NCBI GenBank assembly: GCA_002394465.1
Contig: DGTU01000156.1
Coordinates: forward strand, 1-18,948
Source: Treponema sp. UBA4328
Lineage (GTDB): Bacteria > Spirochaetota > Spirochaetia > Treponematales > Treponemataceae
Length of the DNA stretch: 18,948 bases
Direction of reading: 5' to 3'
A program made the translations under genes and the position numbers. The notes under the pieces are model-generated. The model did no database searches. It was not told the DNA's origin and worked only from the letters and a program-made list of their open reading frames with translations. Shown one piece after another: positions 14,566-18,948 of this stretch; the stretch's first letter is position 1, and every line of letters starts with the position of its first letter.

Positions 14566-15260
14566 TGAAAAAACTGCTGACATTTGCTTGTGTTCTGCTT
14601 TCAGCCGGAATGCTCTTTGCTATAAGCTATAAGAATAACACATATCAGAAGATTGCTGACGAATATACAAAAAAAGCCCAGAATGCGCTTGATGCAGGTG
14701 AATACGCACTTGCAGAAGAATATGCTCAGAAGGCAGAAGAAAATGCTGCACTGTCTGAAGCTTATGTTAAAAAAATGCTTGCAAAGCGTGATGCAGACGA
14801 TGCAATGCGCCAGGCATCAAGAAAGCTTGAGTATGCAAAAAGCATAAATGCTGAAAAGAACTTCCCGATGGCTTATTCTTCGGCACAGAAGTCTTTTGCA
14901 AGTGCACAGGAATCTTATAATTCAGAGGATTATCCGATGGCAGCTTCCTATGCAAGACAGGTACTCGATGCCCTTGCTGATATCCGTGAAATTACTCCGC
15001 TTCCACAGTTCTACGTTGTACGCCCGTGGGCAGATACTAAGGACTGTTACTGGAATATTTCTGGACGTCCATATGTTTATAACAATCCGCTCCTCTGGGA
15101 AAACCTTTATCAGGCAAACAAATCAAAAATGCCTCGCCCGAACGATCCTAACCTGATTCTTCCGGGAATGAAAATGGAAATCCCGAGCATTACCGGTGAA
15201 TACCGTGAAGGTGTTTACAGTCCTTCTAAAAAATATGACGGATACCAGGCTAACCGCTAG
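14565..15260 (+). CDS. Exported protein with helical repeats and a C-terminal LysM-like domain
   Basis: A 231-residue protein beginning with a Sec signal peptide (MKKLLTFACVLLSAGMLFA, probable cut after A19; no lipobox Cys). Residues about 25-145 are short Ala/Glu/Tyr-rich helices with TPR- or DUF4398-like periodicity (ALDAGEYALAEEYAQKAEEN; SYNSEDYPMAASYARQVLDAL). Residues about 148-215 look like a LysM-type peptidoglycan-binding fold: YVVRPWADTKDCYWNISGRP, then LLWENLYQANK, then DPNLILPGMKMEIP. Such an arrangement suggests a periplasmic protein that grips the cell wall and may partner with the lipoprotein encoded just upstream, with which it shares a TAATG overlap and a similar repeat style. 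A ribosome site (CGGAGG) lies in the end of that gene. The exact function is unknown. Confidence 0.8.
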   Translation: MKKLLTFACVLLSAGMLFAISYKNNTYQKIADEYTKKAQNALDAGEYALAEEYAQKAEENAALSEAYVKKMLAKRDADDAMRQASRKLEYAKSINAEKNFPMAYSSAQKSFASAQESYNSEDYPMAASYARQVLDALADIREITPLPQFYVVRPWADTKDCYWNISGRPYVYNNPLLWENLYQANKSKMPRPNDPNLILPGMKMEIPSITGEYREGVYSPSKKYDGYQANR

Positions 15261-15279
15261 TTCTGTCTGACTGAATGAG

Positions 15280-15312
15280 AAAGCACGGCTGTTTTCGGCT
15301 GTGCTTTTTTTT
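15280..15312 (+). terminator. Rho-independent terminator of the lipoprotein/LysM operon
   Basis: An 11-bp stem (AAAGCACGGCT / GGCTGTGCTTT, with G-T pairs) and a GTTTTC loop are followed by eight T residues, about 20 bp after the stop. The T tract runs into the stop codon of the convergent NUDIX gene. There is no matching T tract for the leftward gene. Confidence 0.9.
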
Positions 15313-15865
15313 ATTTGTCAGTATTTTTCCACTGAATGTATTTGAGCAGGGCTGCACACATGAGGGCGTGAGGATATTCGGAACTTCCCATTTTTGACAT
15401 GACTTCCTTCTGGTTTACCCTCATGTAGTTTAAGTATTCGTCATTGTCCAGATGCTGTTCTCCTGTCGGAATGAGTTTTTCTGCAGCAAAAAAGTGCATG
15501 TGGTTGCTCATTATTGCAGGGTTTGGATTTACGCTTCCGAGGTAAATGAGTTTTTCAGATTTAAAACCTGTTTCTTCGAGAAGCTCACGTCTTGCAGCTT
15601 CTTCAGGTGTTTCTCCGTCGTCTATTACTCCTCCGGGAAATTCTATGCTTATGCTTCTTTCTCCGTGGCGCCACTGTTTTACCATGAGGAAGTCGTTTTC
15701 AAGGACGGGTATGACACAAACCCAGTCATGAGAATTTAATACAATGTAGTCGCCGTTTACCCTGCCGTCCGGAGCCGTGCAGTTTATGCTTTCTACGGAG
15801 AATACCTTTGTTTCCAGAAGCGTTTTACTGCTGTTTTCGGTCCATGCAAGAGAGTTTTCGTTCAT
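15311..15865 (-). CDS. NUDIX hydrolase, ADP-ribose pyrophosphatase-like
   Basis: A 184-residue NUDIX protein. The Nudix box fits GX5EX7REUXEEXGU exactly: G79, E85, R93-E94, E97-E98 and G100, embedded in IEFPGG before and TGF after. A beta-rich N-terminus (residues 15-70) and the segment GSVNPNPAIMSNHMHFF downstream of the box are typical of the NudF/ADP-ribose pyrophosphatase group, which hydrolyses ADP-ribose or other nucleoside diphosphate sugars. The substrate is inferred from family resemblance only. The reading frame is open for another 52 codons upstream, but MNENSLAW at 15865 has an ideal ribosome site (GGAGG, 5 bp upstream), and the longer version would overlap the divergent kinase gene. 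It is a single-gene unit in an otherwise plus-strand region. Confidence 0.88.
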   Translation of the reverse strand: MNENSLAWTENSSKTLLETKVFSVESINCTAPDGRVNGDYIVLNSHDWVCVIPVLENDFLMVKQWRHGERSISIEFPGGVIDDGETPEEAARRELLEETGFKSEKLIYLGSVNPNPAIMSNHMHFFAAEKLIPTGEQHLDNDEYLNYMRVNQKEVMSKMGSSEYPHALMCAALLKYIQWKNTDK

Positions 15866-15954
15866 GTCTTCCTCCGTGTTTTTGTTTGTAAAGTTAGTGT
15901 TTATGTTATAAAATAGAATAGTAGATATTAAGACAATTTTCAAAGGAGGAACGT
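15866..15954. promoter_or_regulatory. Divergent A/T-rich promoter region, NUDIX / cytidylate-kinase-like genes
   Basis: This 89-bp gap must drive transcription both ways. Candidate -10 boxes are TATAAA (rightward, around 15908) and TATAAC (leftward, same spot), but no -35 is convincing, so I do not place the start sites. Both genes have good ribosome sites: GGAGG 5 bp before the NUDIX start, and AAAGGAGG at about 15943-15949 before ATG 15955. Confidence 0.35.
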
Positions 15955-16773
15955 ATGGCGATAATAAGCATTTCAAGACAACCTGCATCTCTCGGTGATG
16001 AAATCGCTTTTGAGGCTGCAAAACTCCTTGGCTATAAATTTGTCTGCAGGTCGGATATAGAAAAGAAAATCCTTTCGCTTGGATTTCCTCCGGCAGAGCT
16101 GAAAAAGTTTGATGAACGCAAGCCCGGTTTTTTTGCTTCGCTTACAAGAAACCGTGATCAGTATCTGGATCACCTTAAGACTGCAATCTATGAAACAGCC
16201 CAGGAAGGAAACTGCGTTATTGTAGGACGCGGTGCCGGCATCATAATGGAGGGGATTGCAAATCACCTCGGAATACGGTTTATCTGTGAGACTCAGAAAC
16301 GCATACAGTTTGTTCAGAATACGCTTCAGGTGGATGAAAAGACTGCCAGAAAATACCTTAAGGAAAATGACGCAAAACAGTACGGTTTTTATAAGAGCTT
16401 CTATGAAACCGACCTGTCCAAATCTGCTCCTTTTCAGATGGTTCTGAATACAGGTTTTGTAACTCTTGAACAGGCTGCAGAAATCATTGCTTCTTCAGTA
16501 AAAGTATTCGATACAAAAGAAGCCAATAAAAAAGGCGAAAAACGGCTGGATGAACTTCTGGTTGCACAGCGTCTTGTAAACATGCTCCTGCTTGATTTTG
16601 ATATTTCAATTCATTTTCTTCGTGCAGAGATTAATGATAAGGTTATTTCCCTCTATGGAATTGCAGATTCATCTGCTACCGTAGACAGGGCACTTACCAT
16701 CTGCCGGCTTGAAATACCTGATTATGAAGTTAAATCCTATGTCAAAGTCGTTCAGGATCTGAGGGGAAAATAA
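15955..16773 (+). CDS. Cytidylate-kinase-like protein with an extra C-terminal domain
   Basis: A 272-residue protein. The first ~180 residues match the cytidylate-kinase-like family (Cytidylate_kin2): AIISISRQPASLGDEIA at the N-terminus, GNCVIVGRGAGII (85-97), a basic region RKYLKENDAKQYGFYKSFY (132-150), and LNTGFVTLEQAAEII. The P-loop is degenerate: where family members usually have G-S-G-G after SR, this protein has A-S-L-G with no Lys, so true CMP kinase activity is doubtful. Residues about 200-270 form an extra alpha/beta domain with a BON- or KH-like look (VISLYGIADSSATVDRALTI, then EIPDYEVKSYVKVV). A strong ribosome site (AAGGAGG) precedes the ATG. The next gene starts 7 bp after its stop. 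Family call good, biochemical role open. Confidence 0.8.
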   Translation: MAIISISRQPASLGDEIAFEAAKLLGYKFVCRSDIEKKILSLGFPPAELKKFDERKPGFFASLTRNRDQYLDHLKTAIYETAQEGNCVIVGRGAGIIMEGIANHLGIRFICETQKRIQFVQNTLQVDEKTARKYLKENDAKQYGFYKSFYETDLSKSAPFQMVLNTGFVTLEQAAEIIASSVKVFDTKEANKKGEKRLDELLVAQRLVNMLLLDFDISIHFLRAEINDKVISLYGIADSSATVDRALTICRLEIPDYEVKSYVKVVQDLRGK

Positions 16774-16780
16774 ACTTAAA

Positions 16781-17527
16781 ATGGAGAACGAATTGACTTT
16801 TTCTGAATGCCTTCCTGCTGCACTGTTTATGATTTTTTCAGGCGGAGCAGCTGCTGCCCTCTGCTGTATGATTTCAGGTTCAATTACGAAAAAAGGCTGC
16901 AGGTCTTACCGGTTTACGGAATTCTGTCTGCTTTTGAGTGCCGCTGCAGGCTGTGCGACGTGGGCATTGTTTTCTGCCCAGGGCTATGTGGTTTCATTCT
17001 TTTCGCATCCTGTGTCTGATTACGTTTATTTTGCCTGCCTGTTTGCCTGCGGTGCATTGTGCGTCCTTTACTGGAAGGTGGTTCTCCCGCTTGTCTGTGT
17101 TCTTTATATCTGTGTGAGTGCATATACCGGATTTTTCCTTTATTCAGTTTTTGGAACCGCTGAGAATAAGTTTTCAATCATGGTGAATTCGGATTCGCTG
17201 TCGGTTAATGAACAGTCGTTCCGTGTGGATTCTCAGAAAGAAAAAAAACTTGAATTCTCTGCCTTTACGCTTCCGCCAAAGCTCCTTGTACCGTTCCCGA
17301 AAACCTGGTGCCGTCTTGTACGCGTGAACGAGGTTGAGGCTTCGGCTGCAGGGGAGACCGGAGAATTCGGTTCAGATTTTAATTTCTTTAAGAAATGGCT
17401 TCTTTCAGATGAAAAAAAAGCGTTCCTGGAGCTTCCTGATACTGACATTTACCCTGCTGTTTATAACGTAATTCTTGAGAAGAATGAAGGTTCTGATCCT
17501 GAATGCGTGCTTCAGAAAACTTTCTAG
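16781..17527 (+). CDS. Hypothetical membrane protein with four predicted helices and a C-terminal soluble domain
   Basis: I do not recognise this gene. It encodes up to 248 residues with about four hydrophobic segments in the first half (roughly 10-32, 45-68, 78-97 and 99-122), rich in Cys, Ala and aromatic residues. A polar C-terminal domain of about 125 residues follows (NKFSIMVNSDSLSVNEQSF, FPKTWCRLVRVNEVEASAAG). There is no signal peptide cut site or known motif. The start is uncertain: ATG 16781 has no close ribosome site, whereas TTG 16793, four codons in, has GGAG 6 bp upstream and would give 244 residues. It follows the kinase-like gene by 7 bp and precedes pgsA by 38 bp, so it is probably co-transcribed with the kinase-like gene. 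It may be restricted to treponemes. Confidence 0.7.
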   Translation: MENELTFSECLPAALFMIFSGGAAAALCCMISGSITKKGCRSYRFTEFCLLLSAAAGCATWALFSAQGYVVSFFSHPVSDYVYFACLFACGALCVLYWKVVLPLVCVLYICVSAYTGFFLYSVFGTAENKFSIMVNSDSLSVNEQSFRVDSQKEKKLEFSAFTLPPKLLVPFPKTWCRLVRVNEVEASAAGETGEFGSDFNFFKKWLLSDEKKAFLELPDTDIYPAVYNVILEKNEGSDPECVLQKTF

Positions 17528-17530
17528 TTA

Positions 17531-17559
17531 TTGACTTTTTGCCGTTCAATAAAGATACT
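17531..17559 (+). promoter_or_regulatory. pgsA promoter, leaderless type
   Basis: TTGACT (17531-17536), an ideal 17-bp spacer and GATACT (17554-17559) precede the ATG at 17566 by only 6 bp. There is no Shine-Dalgarno, so transcription should start on or next to the start codon. It begins 4 bp after the stop of the membrane-protein gene. Confidence 0.6.
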
Positions 17560-17565
17560 ATACTC

Positions 17566-18207
17566 ATGAAAGTTTCAAACAAGTTTACGCTGGCAAGGAT
17601 TGTTTTTGCTCCGTTATTTTTTATATTTTATTTTCTTCCGATATGGACAAATTCTGCTTCACTTGCATTTGCGTCTGCATGTATCATGATACCTTCATTA
17701 ATTATCATTCAGATAACTGATTACTGGGACGGACATTATGCCCGCAAATACAACGAAGTAAGTGATTTCGGAAAACTGTTTGATCCGTTTGCCGACGTAA
17801 TGCTGAACCTTACGGTATTTCTCTGTGCCACCAAATCATTCCAGCCTGATACGGCATACATGCCGGTTGTAATCTTTGTCCTTCTGCTTTACCGCGAATT
17901 CTCAATGAACTTCATAAGGATGGTAGCTGTTTCTCATGGTACGGCAATTGCAGCCCGCAAAGGCGGCAAACTCAAAACTGTCTTTTATATAATTTCATCA
18001 TTCTTCTTCCTCGCAATAGAAAGTTTCAGAAGACTCGGACTCGCCGAAGCTGTTTCTGCATACTTTAAAATTGATGTTGCTGCCGTTCTTTCGGTTTGCG
18101 AGATTATTGCCGTAGTATTCTTCTGCGGCTGCCTTCTTTTGAGCTACGGTTCATTCCTTGATTATCTCGTGCATTTCGCATCTGTCCTCAAAAACAAAAA
18201 AGATTAG
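17566..18207 (+). CDS. pgsA: CDP-alcohol phosphatidyltransferase, probably phosphatidylglycerophosphate synthase PgsA
   Basis: A 214-residue integral membrane enzyme. The CDP-alcohol phosphotransferase motif DX2DGX2ARX8GX3DX3D is complete: D52 and the DGHYAR segment, then G, D and D in FGKLFDPFAD. The N-terminal NKFTLARIVFAP matches the PgsA opening, and YREFSMNFIRM plus ARKGGKLKT are PgsA-type features. These point to CDP-diacylglycerol plus glycerol-3-phosphate as substrates, the first step toward phosphatidylglycerol. A choline/ethanolamine phosphotransferase, also known in treponemes, is less likely given those motifs. An in-frame start 21 codons upstream would overlap the preceding gene and the promoter; MKVSNKFTLAR at 17566 fits the family. 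About five to six membrane helices are expected. The gene ends before the rRNA promoter region without a T-tract terminator. Confidence 0.88.
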   Translation: MKVSNKFTLARIVFAPLFFIFYFLPIWTNSASLAFASACIMIPSLIIIQITDYWDGHYARKYNEVSDFGKLFDPFADVMLNLTVFLCATKSFQPDTAYMPVVIFVLLLYREFSMNFIRMVAVSHGTAIAARKGGKLKTVFYIISSFFFLAIESFRRLGLAEAVSAYFKIDVAAVLSVCEIIAVVFFCGCLLLSYGSFLDYLVHFASVLKNKKD

Positions 18208-18218
18208 TTTCTGCTGAA

Positions 18219-18290
18219 GGGGAAAGTCTCCCCCTCGCTCCAGCCAGCTCCGCTGTCTTCCGCTACCCCTTCTGCGGGAGGGCCCGCAAC
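18219..18290. other. Pyrimidine-rich GC island with two hairpins between pgsA and the rRNA promoter
   Basis: About 70 bp that differ sharply from the surroundings: almost pure C/T with scattered G on the plus strand between 18226 and 18272. Two hairpins bracket it: GGGGA-N5-TCCCC at 18219-18233 and GCGGG-AGGG-CCCGC at 18274-18287. Neither has a T tract, so they are not standard terminators. The segment has no gene. It could be a dispersed repeat, a Rho-type termination zone for pgsA, or a remnant of something else. Confidence 0.45.
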
Positions 18291-18306
18291 GCCCCGATTG
18301 TCTTTG

Positions 18307-18356
18307 CAAAAAAAAACAAAAAAATTTTAAAAAAAATGAAAAATTCTTTTTTTAAG
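18307..18356 (+). promoter_or_regulatory. A/T-rich UP-element-like tract upstream of the rRNA promoter
   Basis: About 50 bases consisting almost only of A and T, including several A runs and a final T run, end right before the -35 box. This is the position and composition of an UP element that contacts the RNA polymerase alpha C-terminal domain. It also marks an abrupt switch from the GC island just upstream. Confidence 0.6.
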
Positions 18357-18358
18357 TG

Positions 18359-18388
18359 TTGACACATTAAGTGTGTTTGGTGTAAAGT
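18359..18388 (+). promoter_or_regulatory. rRNA operon promoter
   Basis: A perfect TTGACA (18359-18364), an 18-bp spacer and TAAAGT (18383-18388) preceded by TG (extended -10 style). It is the strongest -35 in the window and lies about 255 bp before the 16S 5' end. Confidence 0.8.
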
Positions 18389-18395
18389 AGTTTTC

Positions 18396-18642
18396 ACCCG
18401 CCGCTAAGGCAGGGATGATATTTGAAACTGAATCAGTGATGGAGAAAATGAAACGACTAGATTTTTAGTCCTGTAAAGGATTAAAAAGCAGAAAAGTTTC
18501 CAAGCGACATGAATGCCAGCGGAACGAAAGTTCCGGAAATGAAACCTTATCTGTTTCGAAAGAAGCAGATAGATTCCTATCAAATAAGGGTAGGGACTGA
18601 TTTTTTATGAGGAATCTTTAGTCCTTCGGGACTTTAAGAATA
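18396..18642 (+). other. Structured 5' leader of the 16S rRNA precursor
   Basis: About 247 nt transcribed ahead of 16S. It contains a chain of tetraloop hairpins: an 11-bp stem with loop GTAA at 18462-18487, CGGAAC-GAAA-GTTCCG at 18520-18535, a 10-bp stem with loop GAAA at 18548-18571, and AGTCC-TTCG-GGACT at 18620-18633. The outer arms CCTTAT (18545) and ATAAGG (18584) could also pair as an alternative to the third stem. These would guide rRNA processing and folding. ACTTTAAGAA just before 16S is vaguely like a boxA antitermination site, but weakly so. No open reading frame of note. Confidence 0.7.
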
Positions 18643-18948
18643 ATCATGGAGAGTTTGATCCTGGCTCAGAACGAACGCTGGCGGCGCGTCTTAAGCATGC
18701 AAGTCGAACGGCAAGTTACCTTCGGGTAACCTAGAGTGGCGGACTGGTGAGTAACACGTAGGTGACGTACCCCCTGGACGGGGATAGCTCCTAGAAATAG
18801 GAGGTAATACCGGATAAGGTTGCACGGGCTGGAACCGTGTAAGGAAAGGTGCTTCGGCACCGCCGGGGGAGCGGCCTGCGGCCCATCAGCTGGTAGGTGA
18901 GGTAAAGGCCCACCTAGGCAATGACGGGTATCCGGCCTGAGAGGGTGA
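18643..18948 (+). rRNA. rrs: 16S ribosomal RNA, 5' part (cut by window edge)
   Basis: The universal AGAGTTTGATCCTGGCTCAG starts at 18650, corresponding to E. coli position 8, so the mature 5' end is near 18643. The following sequence (ACGCTGGCGGCGCGTCTTAA, GCATGCAAGTCGAACGG) is typical of the treponeme 16S 5' region, as is the later GTGAGTAACACGTAGGTGAC. About 306 of roughly 1530 nt are visible; no disruption is seen. The 23S and 5S genes presumably lie outside the window. Confidence 0.98.

Overview
The window comes from a spirochaete, almost certainly a host-associated Treponema of moderate GC. The 16S rRNA fragment at the right end has a Treponema-like 5' region. The protein set fits as well: HPr kinase and HPr with no sugar-transport PTS genes beside them, sigma-54, a double cyclic-nucleotide-domain regulator, and a lipoprotein with a loose spirochaetal lipobox. 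This is core chromosome. I see no integrase, transposase, CRISPR array or phage gene.

Layout. Positions 1-917 hold a MATE-family exporter (minus strand, cut by the window edge), followed by rpoN (minus). rpoN and a DUF1015 gene diverge from a 65-bp bidirectional promoter. recQ runs tail-to-tail against DUF1015. Then come a tRNA-Leu(CAA) with its own promoter and terminator, a comM/yifB-type AAA+ gene and a PHP-domain phosphoesterase (both minus). From 8679 nearly everything is on the plus strand: a two-domain cyclic-nucleotide-binding regulator, a short ribosome hibernation factor (hpf), hprK, a tightly packed ptsH-lexA-holA run, and a coupled lipoprotein / LysM-like exported protein pair closed by a strong terminator. 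A minus-strand NUDIX hydrolase diverges from a cytidylate-kinase-like gene, which is followed by an orphan membrane protein and pgsA. The last 740 bases hold a pyrimidine-rich GC island, an A/T-rich UP-like tract, a strong rRNA promoter, a roughly 250-nt structured leader and the first ~306 nt of 16S rRNA.

How the genes fit together. hpf-hprK-ptsH resembles the regulatory hub found near rpoN in other bacteria, here probably serving as a carbon/energy sensor. ptsH appears to share a message with lexA (SOS repressor) and holA (replication clamp loader), an unusual physical link between the HPr signalling switch and DNA-damage control. recQ and comM add DNA-processing functions.

The most striking non-coding pattern concerns start sites. 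Five genes (MATE, rpoN, DUF1015, the PHP gene, pgsA) have a -10-like hexamer only 6-8 bp before the start codon and no Shine-Dalgarno sequence, which predicts leaderless or nearly leaderless mRNAs. Other genes in the same window have excellent Shine-Dalgarno sites. For rpoN and DUF1015 the two outward promoters appear to share one palindromic -35 element, TGTACA.
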